A stretch of DNA of 64,000 bases from an uncultured Aquimarina sp. (GCA_947496705.1 CANMDW010000002.1:248001-312000); one strand, 5' to 3'. Positions 17,991 to 26,701 are shown, counted from the first letter of the stretch. A program made the numbers and translations. The notes: generated from the letters alone by a model not told the origin.

Positions 17991-18035
17991 ATACAAAAAA
18001 ACAGCCAAACGTCACAAAAGCTGTAGCTGTTTTTG
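17991..18035. terminator. Hairpin upstream of the membrane protein gene
   Basis: AAAAACAGC and GCTGTTTTT form a 9-bp stem with a loop of about 20 bases holding a further AGCTGTAGCT match. On the + strand it ends in T residues. No + strand gene reads into it, so its role is unclear; it may be part of the repeat-rich spacer. Confidence 0.35.
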
Positions 18036-18055
18036 TATGATCTTACTCATACTTG

Positions 18056-18099
18056 TCACTAGCCACACCTGTCTGCCTGTAGCAGAGACTAATGGGAGT
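18056..18099. repeat. Right copy of a direct repeat flanking two small genes
   Basis: Matches the segment at 16836-16879 in direct orientation around CACACCTGTCTGCCTGT. It adjoins degraded coding fragments to its right. Confidence 0.55.
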
Positions 18100-18101
18100 A
18101 G

Positions 18102-18296
18102 TTATTTAATTCTATTTACACTTATTGCTCTATCTTGGATTTCTAAAAAATTTGCAAAAGACATAAAGTATACTGAATCAAATGTTGTTTCCTTAAATTT
18201 TTCTTTAAAGGTTTTAATTATTCTTAATTCTGTATCCATAAACTGCCGTTCGTCTCCCTTAGCTGGTGCGAGATTGTATCTCGTATCCAACTTTTT
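18102..18296 (-). pseudogene. Fragment of a coding sequence, 5' part missing
   Basis: An open frame of about 62 codons on the minus strand reads like ordinary protein (for example LAPAKGDERQFMDTELRI and SVYFMSFANFLEIQDRAIS) and ends with a normal stop. It has no convincing start or upstream domain and no match that I recognise. It is probably the 3' remnant of a gene that lost its front, lying beside the right copy of the direct repeat. A small intact gene is the alternative. Confidence 0.3.
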
Positions 18297-18302
18297 ATAG
18301 GT

Positions 18303-18410
18303 TATGGCTACTATTACAACATTCTGGCGCCAGCAGGGGGATGTTATGATGATCCTTCAGGGTACCTTTTTAAGGCCTGGAAGTATCTTGATAAGCCAAT
18401 GAGAGATTAA
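18303..18410 (+). pseudogene. Fragment of a coding sequence, C-terminal 35 codons
   Basis: A short + strand frame ending at TAA (18408-18410) has a protein-like composition, with YYYNILAPAGGCYDDPSGY and then LFKAWKYLDKP. No start codon or upstream continuation is seen, because the frame is closed near 18227 and its upstream part looks non-coding. I read it as the tail of a decayed gene. Support is weak. Confidence 0.25.
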
Positions 18411-18511
18411 GTCTTATTGAGATGTATTGTAAATTATAGACCCCCTGAAGTTCTTGAAGGGGTATCGCATATAATTTGTACGTTTGTTTTACGATTACAT
18501 TTAGTGTGTTT

Positions 18512-19192
18512 ATGAAGAAGAAGGAAAAAAATGAAACGAAAAAAATAAAGAAGCCCTGGCCAACTAAAGATGCTATGAAACAAGTGTATGAAAAGAACCT
18601 TTGGGGGGGTAACGCATCTGATTTTTATTCGGGCACGGGATCGCATCATCCCGAGATCGTAGATCCATATATAGCCGTTGTAACTTCATTTTTAAGATCA
18701 TTTAAAAACCCTCTTACGGTATGTGATTTGGGTTGTGGCGATTTTAATGTTGGAACAGCATTGGTACGACATACCAAAAAGTATGTTGCGGTAGATATAG
18801 TAACAGAACTTATAGCGCGTAATAAAGAAAAATTTGCAGCAAAAAATTTAGAATTCCATTGTTTGGATATCGCAGTAGATGATTTGCCCTCTGGAGATTG
18901 TGCTTTAGTAAGACAAGTACTGCAACATGTATCGAATGCCGAAGTACAAAGTATACTGAATAAGCTAACTGATTTTACATATGTTATTTTAACAGAACAT
19001 GTACCTGAAGGAGATTTTGTACCCAATAAAGATATCATTTCGGGGCAAGGAATTAGACTAAAAAAACAAAGTGGTTTAGATGTATTAGCGCCACCATTTA
19101 ATTTTAAGGTAAAAGAAGAAAAACAAGTATTGTCTGTTGTTTTAAATGACAATAGAGGAGTTATCGAAACTACGTTTTATAAAATTTTTTGA
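18512..19192 (+). CDS. Class I SAM-dependent methyltransferase
   Basis: This protein of about 226 residues has the Rossmann motif I VCDLGCGDFNVG, a following acidic residue at the end of strand 2 (YVAVDIV), and later CLDIAVDDLP and ALVRQVLQHVS, as in class I methyltransferases acting on small molecules. Start at 18512 (MKKKEKNETKKIK); an upstream ATG at 18476 adds a hydrophobic stretch that seems unrelated. The lysine-rich N-terminus is followed by the conserved NLWGG segment. The substrate is unknown. It stands alone between decayed sequence and the convergent rlmF. Confidence 0.85.
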   Translation: MKKKEKNETKKIKKPWPTKDAMKQVYEKNLWGGNASDFYSGTGSHHPEIVDPYIAVVTSFLRSFKNPLTVCDLGCGDFNVGTALVRHTKKYVAVDIVTELIARNKEKFAAKNLEFHCLDIAVDDLPSGDCALVRQVLQHVSNAEVQSILNKLTDFTYVILTEHVPEGDFVPNKDIISGQGIRLKKQSGLDVLAPPFNFKVKEEKQVLSVVLNDNRGVIETTFYKIF

Positions 19193-19316
19193 ACTATATC
19201 TCTAAGGTTGGATGCACAGATTTAAACCTTAAATCCGCGCTATTGGGATTTCACTGGTTTTTAGGTGAATAGAGTATTATAAACTAGTAAAATTGCCTCG
19301 CCAAGTAACCAGAATA

Positions 19317-20237
19317 CTACCAAAAAGTCCAGGCAATACAACGACTTTTTTTGTTGCCTTGCTCCATATCAATCACTTTAACCTGGGTAGGCAACGTTTT
19401 GTTAATGGCTCTTTTGATATTCTTTAAATTTTCTTTTTTTGATATCAAAGAGGTAAACCAATGCACTTGTTTTTTGAATTGTGTACTCTCTAAAATCATT
19501 TTTTTTACAAAAGCCTCTTCGCCGCCTTTGTACCACAATTCGTTAGAAAGACCTCCAAAATTTTGGGTGTCCTTTTCTTGTAGTTTAAGGTTGTGAACCT
19601 TGCGTTTATTTTTTTGTTGGGCCTCTGATACATTCTTAAAAAAAGGAGGGTTGCAAACCACTACGTCAAATGCATCATTTGGTTGGATAATGTGTTCCAG
19701 GATATGACTCTTGAATTTTTGATGTCTCAGTTCGGTTTTTTTTAGGATGCTGTTATTGTTGATAATGGCTTGTGCATTTTTTAAGGAATCTTTATTTACT
19801 TCGCTAGCTGTAGATTGCCAATTAAAATGACAGGTTGCCAAAATAGGGTAAATCAGGTTGGCTCCTGTGCCTATATCCAACAAGCGAATCTCTGTTTTAG
19901 GTATGAGATCTGCTATATGCAATAAGTAGTCCAGACGTCCGGGGATTGGAGGACAAAGATTATTTTCTGGGATATCCCATGTTATGCCATAATGCGCTTT
20001 TAAAATGGCACTATTTAAAGCTTTTACTGCTTGTTTGTCGCCAAATTTTATGGTTTTATTTCCATATTCATTTACAAAAACAAAATCCTTTAGGGCAGTA
20101 TAGTGCTGTATTAGCATATCAAAATCATAATCTACGGCAAAAGGGTTTTTTGGATGCACGGTTTTTTTATCAATTTTGATTGTTCTAATGATATTAACTA
20201 TTGCTACTTGCAAGAGTTTCATTAATATACGATTCAA
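19317..20237 (-). CDS. rlmF: 23S rRNA (adenine(1618)-N6)-methyltransferase RlmF
   Basis: The protein methylates the exocyclic amine of A1618 in 23S rRNA using SAM. It shows the family sequence VHPKNPF near the start, WDIPENNLCPPIPGRLDYL, the SAM motif LLDIGTGANLIYP, the N6-methyltransferase catalytic motif VCNPPFF, and a C-terminal QVHWFTSLISKKENL and SRCIAWTFW, closely following E. coli RlmF in order and spacing. Starts at 20237, 20219 or GTG 20159 are possible; the first overlaps the upstream gene by 44 bases, and E. coli RlmF has only a few residues before the HPKN motif, so a start nearer 20159 is quite possible. Confidence 0.93.
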   Translation of the reverse strand: MNRILMKLLQVAIVNIIRTIKIDKKTVHPKNPFAVDYDFDMLIQHYTALKDFVFVNEYGNKTIKFGDKQAVKALNSAILKAHYGITWDIPENNLCPPIPGRLDYLLHIADLIPKTEIRLLDIGTGANLIYPILATCHFNWQSTASEVNKDSLKNAQAIINNNSILKKTELRHQKFKSHILEHIIQPNDAFDVVVCNPPFFKNVSEAQQKNKRKVHNLKLQEKDTQNFGGLSNELWYKGGEEAFVKKMILESTQFKKQVHWFTSLISKKENLKNIKRAINKTLPTQVKVIDMEQGNKKSRCIAWTFW

Positions 20238-22080
20238 TAAGTTCTTCCAGAATGTCTAAAGGAACCGCTCCGTTTTTTAATACCACATTGTGAAATTCTT
20301 TTAAATCAAAACGATTGCCAAGTTTCTCTTTTACTCTGTCTCTAAGCGCTACTATTTTCATCATTCCGATCTTATAAGCACAAGCCTGTCCTGGCCAAAC
20401 TATATATCGTTCAATTTCTGTAGTTACTTCTGTAGTGGTCATTCCGGTATTTGCTACCATATAATCAATAGCTTCTTCACGTGTCCATTTTTTATAATGA
20501 ATACCGGTATCGACCACAAGGCGAACAGCTCTAAACATCTCGGCTTGTAATCTCCCCAGATTTCCAAAAGGGTCGTCTTTGTAAAAGCCTAGTTCCCATG
20601 CTAACTGCTCAGAGTATAATGCCCAACCCTCAATATATGCTGTAAAAAGCCCTATGGTTCTAAAAATGGGAACCCCTTCAAGTTCGGATTGAATAGCGAT
20701 TTGAAAATGATGCCCGGGTATTCCTTCGTGATAGGCCAATGTTTTCATTCCGAATTTTACAGACTCATGCACATTTCTAAGATTAGCATAGAACACTCCT
20801 CCTCGTGAACCATCCATAGCCGGTCTATTGTAATAGGCACCGGCAGAACCCTCTTCTTTGAATTTGGGAACGCGTTTCACCTCGAGACTTGCTTTTGGTC
20901 GTATATCAAAGGCATCGTCTAAACCAGCACTTATTTCGGCCAGTATACGATCATATTCATCGAGTACCATTTGCCTTCCTTCATCATTATTGGGAAAAAG
21001 AAAACGTTCTTCTTTATTCAATTCCTGAATGGTAGCTCCCAGTGTTTTTGTAGTATCAGTGTACCCTTCGGCCAAAAGAATATTTTGCATTTCATTCTTT
21101 ATTCTGGCCACTTCTGATAATCCGATTTGGTGTACCTCTTCCGGATCTAAATCGGTAGTTGTACGTTGTTTCAATTGATAGCGATAGTATGCTTCTCCAT
21201 TCGGTAATTTCCATACACCGTCATCTGTAGTAGCCTTTTCTTTAAGTTCTTCGAAATAAGTAATAAGATTTTTATAGGCTCCAAAGACCGTTGTTCCTAT
21301 TTCTTCTTCAACTTGTTCTTTGTAGGTGTTCTTCTCTTCTTGGGACAAATCATCTAATTTGTCGATTTTAGATTCAAAATTGGTGAACAGAATATTTGAT
21401 TTTACAGGTGACAATGTATTAGATGAATCTTGAATACTATCTGTGCTGGCTTTTTTAGCGCCTATAAAACCATTCATTTCATTCAACACACGATCGATAA
21501 CAAATTTGGGAGGAATGATACCTTTGTTCTCGCTTATTTTTAAGTTTTCAATTAATTGGGCAAACTTAATATCAAATTTAGATAAACGCGCAATATAAGC
21601 TTCTGCATCACTTTTATTTCTAAGCTTGTGTGAGTTTTCCATAAGACTTGGTAGTGAATTCTGCACACCACCCATTTGGTTCACTGGATACCCGTGATAA
21701 AAAAACGGTTCGCCGTCCTTCAATCCTTCCAAATAAAAAGCTAAAATCTTGGTGTTTAATTTATTGGTTTCTGATTGTCTTTCGAAATTATAACTCATCA
21801 AAGTCTCGTAATCCTCTTTCATTTTATTGAAAGATTCCCATTGTTTTGCATCAGAAATATCATCTAATTCATCCTTAGACATATCGTATAAGACCGGAAT
21901 ACCCATAGAAGTTGTGAGTTCCGGACTTTCTAGAGCCAACTCTACAAATACTTTGTCATAAAAGTGTTTAATATTAAAGGGTCGAAACCAGATAAGATTT
22001 GTCAACCAAAGTAGTCCTAATATAATAAGTACAAGTATTGTTCTTGAGGTCCAAAATTTCCAGGTGCGCTTTTTAGCCAT
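20194..22080 (-). CDS. DUF885 family membrane-anchored hydrolase
   Basis: This 628-residue protein has a basic N-terminus and one transmembrane segment (TILVLIILGLLWLTNLIWF), then a large mainly helical domain with the DUF885 signature YHEGIPGHHFQIAIQ near residues 450-465, followed by a downstream glutamate in YIEGWALYSEQ. The two histidines and glutamates look like a zinc-metallopeptidase site, and the family is thought to contain peptidases. It is likely anchored to the inner membrane with the catalytic domain in the periplasm. Its 3' end overlaps the 5' end of rlmF. The length is typical for the family. Confidence 0.85.
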   Translation of the reverse strand: MAKKRTWKFWTSRTILVLIILGLLWLTNLIWFRPFNIKHFYDKVFVELALESPELTTSMGIPVLYDMSKDELDDISDAKQWESFNKMKEDYETLMSYNFERQSETNKLNTKILAFYLEGLKDGEPFFYHGYPVNQMGGVQNSLPSLMENSHKLRNKSDAEAYIARLSKFDIKFAQLIENLKISENKGIIPPKFVIDRVLNEMNGFIGAKKASTDSIQDSSNTLSPVKSNILFTNFESKIDKLDDLSQEEKNTYKEQVEEEIGTTVFGAYKNLITYFEELKEKATTDDGVWKLPNGEAYYRYQLKQRTTTDLDPEEVHQIGLSEVARIKNEMQNILLAEGYTDTTKTLGATIQELNKEERFLFPNNDEGRQMVLDEYDRILAEISAGLDDAFDIRPKASLEVKRVPKFKEEGSAGAYYNRPAMDGSRGGVFYANLRNVHESVKFGMKTLAYHEGIPGHHFQIAIQSELEGVPIFRTIGLFTAYIEGWALYSEQLAWELGFYKDDPFGNLGRLQAEMFRAVRLVVDTGIHYKKWTREEAIDYMVANTGMTTTEVTTEIERYIVWPGQACAYKIGMMKIVALRDRVKEKLGNRFDLKEFHNVVLKNGAVPLDILEELIESYINETLASSNS

Positions 22081-22129
22081 GATGATTACTTTATGTGTGT
22101 TTTTTAGTTCTTTTTTTCTTTAATGAATG

Positions 22130-22262
22130 CTAACGGTTTGTGTATGGTTAGTTACGTAAGCGACTAAGATAACAAAAAGGAACTACGCTTAGGAAATTCG
22201 GCAGAATTTCTGTGATACTCATTAACCATTTTTAGCAATTAATTATACACGGTGTAGTGGCA
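22130..22262. repeat. Cassette-like intergenic repeat with inverted ends
   Basis: TGCTAACGGTTTGTGTATGG at the left and a sequence reading TGCCACTACACCGTGTATAA on the opposite strand at the right form imperfect inverted ends. A perfect GAAATTC/GAATTTC hairpin is inside (22196-22213). TGCCACTAAC also occurs just upstream of the CPBP gene (near 23147), so the gene is flanked by related motifs. Confidence 0.5.
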
Positions 22263-22266
22263 GTTT

Positions 22267-23139
22267 TTATTTTTTCTTTAAGTATATCTGTTTTTCATTC
22301 CAATCATAAAGTACAAATGCGACAGTTATCCATAGTCCAATAGCTATCAAGAGATAATAATTGAAAAGAGCTGTTCCTTCTTGAGAAATATTGAAGATAA
22401 AAAATGTAAATGCAGTTAGAGTAGCATGCATAATCATTGGTGGTATTAAGCTGTTTGCTCTGTCATAAAGCCAAACCATTATTATGCGTGTTGGTATCAA
22501 ACCAGCATAATGGAAAAAGAATCCAGGTAAAAATTTTCCCAAAACTAAATTCCCGTAATTATCGCCACATCCCCAAATAACTGGTAGAAAGTGCCATGCT
22601 CCCCATAAAAGACCTATAAACCAACCAGTTTTTAAAATCCCATATCTTTCTTTTAGGTTTGGGACTGCAAAACCTGACCAACCCAGTTCTTCTAATAAAC
22701 CACCACCAATAATTCCGTATATCAATCCACTTACAATTAAAGTGACTTTGTTTTCAGTAGAAAAAATATCTGGAATATATGCATCTGAAAACTGGTATAG
22801 TATTAATAGAGAAAGTCCTGAAAGAATTGGTATCGTTAAAATAGCAATTAAATATAATTTAGCGTCTAATCTCCAATTCGTTAATTTTTTAAACAGTTCT
22901 TTAAACCCCTTTTTTCCTTTTATTACACCAAGCAGTAAAAAACTTGCGACCACAGGACCCAACAAATATGGAATCATTGCGATAGGTAATAATCTATCAA
23001 ATTGTGTTGGCGTTGCCGGAATCCCAGTCTGATTAGTCACAATAAGAATTCCACTCCATGAAATAATAAATGTTAGGATAAAGAAGAGCTTAACTGGATT
23101 TCTTTTTATATAAGCTTTCATGATTTTGGTTTTTTCCAA
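22267..23139 (-). CDS. CPBP family intramembrane glutamic endopeptidase
   Basis: This 290-residue polytopic protein has seven or eight hydrophobic segments and the three CPBP (Abi/CAAX protease-like) motifs: EELGWSGF near the middle, FIGLLWGAWHFLPV after it, and an HATL histidine near the C-terminus. Members cut membrane substrates, including prenylated proteins and peptides, and some act in bacteriocin immunity or maturation. A second ATG at 23121 is possible. The gene is flanked by TGCCACTA-containing repeats, as seen for flavobacterial cassette-type genes, suggesting acquisition. The substrate is unknown. Confidence 0.87.
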   Translation of the reverse strand: MEKTKIMKAYIKRNPVKLFFILTFIISWSGILIVTNQTGIPATPTQFDRLLPIAMIPYLLGPVVASFLLLGVIKGKKGFKELFKKLTNWRLDAKLYLIAILTIPILSGLSLLILYQFSDAYIPDIFSTENKVTLIVSGLIYGIIGGGLLEELGWSGFAVPNLKERYGILKTGWFIGLLWGAWHFLPVIWGCGDNYGNLVLGKFLPGFFFHYAGLIPTRIIMVWLYDRANSLIPPMIMHATLTAFTFFIFNISQEGTALFNYYLLIAIGLWITVAFVLYDWNEKQIYLKKK

Positions 23140-23390
23140 ATTGCCACTAACTATTATATATATCCAATTGGGTTTACTTTCTAAATATACTACATATTTG
23201 AAAATTAATGTTTAAAAGGTAAAGCAGGGGTTAGGATAGAAAATAGCATTTTATTTTGAAACATCGTTAAAATACTCTGTTTTTGGGTTTCGAGAGCACT
23301 TCGACAAGCTCAGTATGACACCTCAGTCCGTAATGCGAGTCTTGGCCTTGTTGAGCGTTGTAGTGAGGATTATAGACCATAGATACCTGA

Positions 23391-23580
23391 GGCTCTCGAA
23401 GGTTATGTCCCATCAAAAGACAGTTACAATTTATCCTCCCCAAACCCCTCCAAAGGAAGGGCTTTCTGTCCAGGGAAAAGTCCTTTCCCCTGCCTAGCCG
23501 GCAGGCAGGCCTTTGGGGAGAGGATTTAGGAGAGGGGATTTACATATGCTGCCATCTCCTGGGACATAGCCCTCTCGAAG
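23391..23580. repeat. 190-bp imperfect palindromic repeat element
   Basis: The outer ends share TATGTCCCA in inverted orientation (23404 region and 23560 region), the inner arms pair a CCTCCCC/AAACCCCTCC block with a GGGGAGAGGATTTAGGAGAG block, and the centre carries CCTGCCTAGCCGGCAGGCAGG-like GC-rich sequence. No reading frame is credible. The sequence 23290-23320 just to its left is another common flavobacterial repeat (CTTCGACAAGCTCAGT). Confidence 0.6.
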
Positions 23581-23611
23581 GGTGTGTGTAAATTAGAGTT
23601 ATCCCTCAGGA

Positions 23612-23989
23612 TCAATACATCATATTATCATTAGCCGATGCCTCAGGGATTTGTTGGATAGCATCCCAATGCTCAACAACTTTTCCGGTTTTATCAAACC
23701 TAAAGAAATCCATGGTAACGTATTGATCATTTCCTGGCCAGGTTTGATGGGTGTGTAGTGCTACCAAATTACCTTCAGCAATGCATCGTACAAATTGTAT
23801 CGATTTGTTTGGATATTCGTTTTGCATTCTTTCAAAATACTCGATAAAACCAATTTTTCCATCTTTGACATCTGGATTATGCTGAATGTATTCATTTCCA
23901 ACATATTTTTCGATGGCTTTTTTTGGGTTACCTTCATAAGCCATTTTATAAAATGCTATTGCATTCTTTTTATTATTTTCAGTAGACAT
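23612..23989 (-). CDS. SnoaL-like/NTF2-fold protein
   Basis: This 125-residue protein has the SnoaL-like cone fold signature: an N-terminal helix, YIQHNPDVKDGKIGFIEYF in the middle and LVALHTHQTWPG then MDFFRFDKTGKVVEHWD at the end. The family contains small cyclases, isomerases and many proteins of unknown activity. No signal peptide is present, so it is cytoplasmic. It lies 50 bp behind cysM on the same strand and may be read through from the cysteine genes, though a functional link is not evident. Confidence 0.82.
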   Translation of the reverse strand: MSTENNKKNAIAFYKMAYEGNPKKAIEKYVGNEYIQHNPDVKDGKIGFIEYFERMQNEYPNKSIQFVRCIAEGNLVALHTHQTWPGNDQYVTMDFFRFDKTGKVVEHWDAIQQIPEASANDNMMY

Positions 23990-24039
23990 ATTAAACAGTT
24001 ATGATATAAGTTACTTAAATAATTTTTCAAAAAGAAAGA

Positions 24040-24924
24040 TTACTCAAAAAGATCAGAACTTAAATAGCGGTCCCCACGATCACAGATAATAGCGACCAGA
24101 ACTCCACTATCCAGGGTTTCAGCCAATTTTAAGGCTGCAGTAACAGCACCACCACTGCTCATGCCAGAAAATACCCCTTCTTCTTTGGCCAATCGTTTTG
24201 CCATTGCAGTAGCTTCTTCCTGGCTTACTTCGATTACCTTGTCTACTTTGGTAGGATTAAAGATTTTGGGCAGGTACTCCTTTGGCCATTTACGTATGCC
24301 GGGGATGCGGGAGTCGTCAGTAGGTTGTACCCCTACGATTTGAATATCCCCGGAATGTTCTTTGAGGTAGGTAGATGTGCCCATAATGGTACCTGTGGTC
24401 CCCATAGAAGAAACAAAGTGCGTAATTTTACCTTTGGTATCCCTCCAGATCTCTGGTCCGGTAGTTTTGTAATGGGCTTTCCAGTTGTCATCATTGGCAA
24501 ACTGGTTGAGCATCATAAAGCCTTCGTTTTTCACTTTGGCTTCGGCATAGTCCCGTGATCCTTCGATACCAATATCTTCTGAAGTGAGTGTTACTTTGGC
24601 ACCAAAAGCACGCATGGTTTGTACCCGTTCTTTGGTTGAATTCTCGGGCATCACCAATTCGATATCCAGTTTAAAAATTCCTGCGATCATGGCCAAAGCG
24701 ATACCGGTATTACCACTGGTAGCTTCAATTAGCCTGGTGTTTTGGTCAATATCACCACGATCGAGAGCAGATTTGATCATATTATACGCTGCGCGATCTT
24801 TAACGCTTCCACCGGGATTGTGCCCTTCGAGTTTTAGATATAAAGTAATATTAGGATTGTCTATCAGGGAAGTAGCCTTTACCAAAGGTGTATTTCCGAT
24901 AAGGTCAAGAATACTATGTGACAT
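24040..24924 (-). CDS. cysM: Cysteine synthase B-type O-acetylserine sulfhydrylase
   Basis: The enzyme joins sulphide (or thiosulphate) to O-acetylserine to give cysteine, using PLP bound to Lys42 in GGSVKDRAAY. The SGNTGIALAM substrate loop and the phosphate-binding GTTGTIMG glycine loop are present, and the length of 294 residues is that of CysM. Its start codon immediately follows the stop of the serine O-acetyltransferase gene (24925), so the two steps of cysteine synthesis are one transcription unit. I prefer cysM over cysK by length and loop sequence. Confidence 0.93.
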   Translation of the reverse strand: MSHSILDLIGNTPLVKATSLIDNPNITLYLKLEGHNPGGSVKDRAAYNMIKSALDRGDIDQNTRLIEATSGNTGIALAMIAGIFKLDIELVMPENSTKERVQTMRAFGAKVTLTSEDIGIEGSRDYAEAKVKNEGFMMLNQFANDDNWKAHYKTTGPEIWRDTKGKITHFVSSMGTTGTIMGTSTYLKEHSGDIQIVGVQPTDDSRIPGIRKWPKEYLPKIFNPTKVDKVIEVSQEEATAMAKRLAKEEGVFSGMSSGGAVTAALKLAETLDSGVLVAIICDRGDRYLSSDLFE

Positions 24925-25716
24925 TTACACTACTTTTTTGATCTTGATTTCTGCTGTGTTGGATATAATAGAATTTTCTGGCACAGAAGAAGTGATCCAG
25001 GCATTACCACCAATGGTACTATTGGCACCGATAATTGTGGTTCCGCCAAGAATAGTAGCATTCGCATAGATGGTTACATTATCTTCTACCGTGGGATGGC
25101 GTTTCACATTGCGCAGTTTTCTGTCTACATACAATCCCCCAAGGGTGACCCCCTGATATATTTTCACATTGTTTTTGATGATCACGGTTTCACCGATTAC
25201 GATTCCTGTGGCATGATCTATAAAAAATGATTCTCCGATCTCGGCTCCCGGATTAATATCTGTGCCTGTTAATCGATGCGAGTATTCTGTCATTAATCTG
25301 GGAACCAATGGTAATCCAAATTTTAATAACTCGTGGCTTAATCTATAGATAGCTATCGCATAAAAACCAGGATATGCCATATAGATTTCCTCGATAGAAT
25401 TGGCTGCGGGATCACTTTTCATAAAGGCCTGCGCATCCAGGTTTAGTTTTTTTAAGATCTCTGGTAACTTCTCGAGATAGGCCTGCCATAGTTTACTGCA
25501 GGGTCTTTCGGTTTTCCAACAGGCGAGATCTACCAGCTCTTCAAAAGTCGCTTCGAGAATGTCTATATTCTTTGCAACTTCGGTATCACTATCAAAAAGG
25601 GTATAGAAAAGTAAATTGGTAAAATACTCTGTTCTTTCTTTAAGTATATACCTCAGATTAGGATTTTTCTTTTGTTCTTCAATCTTTGCTATAATCTGAT
25701 CTCGTTCTTTGCTCAT
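24925..25716 (-). CDS. cysE: Serine O-acetyltransferase
   Basis: This 263-residue enzyme acetylates L-serine with acetyl-CoA, the first committed step of cysteine synthesis. An N-terminal helical half (residues 1-150) precedes a left-handed beta-helix of hexapeptide repeats with the conserved DINPGAEIGESFFIDHATG and YQGVTLGG. It looks like the EpsC/SAT type common in Bacteroidetes. The C-terminal tail ends IKIKKVV rather than with the Ile that docks into CysK in proteobacteria. It is directly adjacent to cysM with zero spacing, giving coupled expression. Confidence 0.92.
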   Translation of the reverse strand: MSKERDQIIAKIEEQKKNPNLRYILKERTEYFTNLLFYTLFDSDTEVAKNIDILEATFEELVDLACWKTERPCSKLWQAYLEKLPEILKKLNLDAQAFMKSDPAANSIEEIYMAYPGFYAIAIYRLSHELLKFGLPLVPRLMTEYSHRLTGTDINPGAEIGESFFIDHATGIVIGETVIIKNNVKIYQGVTLGGLYVDRKLRNVKRHPTVEDNVTIYANATILGGTTIIGANSTIGGNAWITSSVPENSIISNTAEIKIKKVV

Positions 25717-26032
25717 CGCGGTTTGTTTGAATACTCTAGTAAATATATAGAATAAAGAATATAAAAGTCATATTTTGACATAAATCCTTACACTTTTAGA
25801 ATAATAATAACAATCGGCAGGCTAAATTTATATTATTCCATAAAATTTGGTTAAAAAAACAGGAAGAATATGCTCTATTTAAATCACTTCATTATCGTCT
25901 TCTATGAAAAAAAACCTTCGGTTCAGAAATGCTTCTGAATTTTGTTTTCTTTTTATTAGCCTAACTGATATTAATCATGATTTTTTTGAGAACATGATTC
26001 TAAATTTGGTAATGAATTTAAATCCGACTATA

Positions 26033-26452
26033 ATGAAAAAAAGAATTCCTGTTTCCAAAATTATGACTTCTGATGTTATAACCTTAAATAGTACTAATAG
26101 TTTAGAAACAGCCGAAATGCTATTCAAGAAAAATAATATTCGCCATATACCTGTAGTTAGGGGTAATGCTATTGTTGGTATGTTAAGTTATACAGATTTA
26201 CTTCGTATAAGTTTTGCAGATACCATAAATGAACACGAACGTGAAGTAGACACCGTAGTTTATAAAATGTTTACTATTGAACAAGTAATGGCAAAAAATC
26301 TTGTGAGTGTAAATTCTAACACTACAGTTAAAGAAGTTGCAGAAATATTATCCAAAAGAGAATTTCATGCGTTGCCGGTTGTAGATAATGGTAAATTGGT
26401 TGGAATCGTAACTACCACGGATTTGATTAACTATTTATTAGATCAGTTCTGA
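26033..26452 (+). CDS. CBS-pair domain protein
   Basis: This 139-residue protein consists of two CBS domains: the first from SKIMTSDVITLNS to GMLSYTDLLRIS, the second from VMAKNLVSVNSNTTV to GIVTTTDLINYLLDQF. CBS pairs bind adenine nucleotides and act as regulatory modules. I place the start at 26033 (MKKRIPVSKIM), since the open frame before it (from 25904) has a non-coding look. There is no attached catalytic domain and no obvious partner next to it. A long terminator-like hairpin follows. Confidence 0.85.
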   Translation: MKKRIPVSKIMTSDVITLNSTNSLETAEMLFKKNNIRHIPVVRGNAIVGMLSYTDLLRISFADTINEHEREVDTVVYKMFTIEQVMAKNLVSVNSNTTVKEVAEILSKREFHALPVVDNGKLVGIVTTTDLINYLLDQF

Positions 26453-26547
26453 TCTTTTAAAACCGAATATTCTTTTTAGCGGTGAACTATTATTAGCTGT
26501 TTGTATGTCGGCAATCACCCATATAACGTATTTTCTTCTCCCTTTAG

Positions 26548-26565
26548 TCCCGATAGCTATCGGGA
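26548..26565. repeat. Dispersed palindromic repeat TCCCGATAGCTATCGGGA
   Basis: A perfect 18-bp palindrome with a CCTTTAG left flank and GGGG right flank. A diverged copy is at 48527-48543 (TTCCGATAGTTATCGGGA), and partial copies occur near 1707 and 16870. It is a typical flavobacterial REP-like element. Confidence 0.65.
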
Positions 26566-26584
26566 GGGGTCAAAAAGAAAATAC

Positions 26585-26635
26585 AGAAAATTCCATTATT
26601 TACCCTTAACCCTAAAGGGAATAACGGAATTTTCT
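26585..26635 (+). terminator. Terminator after the CBS gene
   Basis: AGAAAATTCC and its complement GGAATTTTCT form the outer 10-bp stem, TTAT/ATAA and CCCTT/AAGGG continue it, with an AACC-type loop. The + strand tail is ATAATTTTT. It lies 130 bases after the CBS stop and before the DUF2461 gene. Confidence 0.7.
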
Positions 26636-26701
26636 ATAATTTTTGAGTAAACTGTAATTCAGAAAACAGATTTTAGTACTTTTAGGTGCAAAGTAAATTT
26701 T

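Noticed and set aside
18646..19152. 168-codon minus frame opposite the class I methyltransferase
   Set aside because: The + strand carries the methyltransferase motifs; the minus frame has serine- and threonine-rich antisense-like content.
25904..26032. N-terminal extension of the CBS protein
   Set aside because: The frame is open, but the added residues have no domain character and the CBS fold begins right after the internal ATG at 26033.
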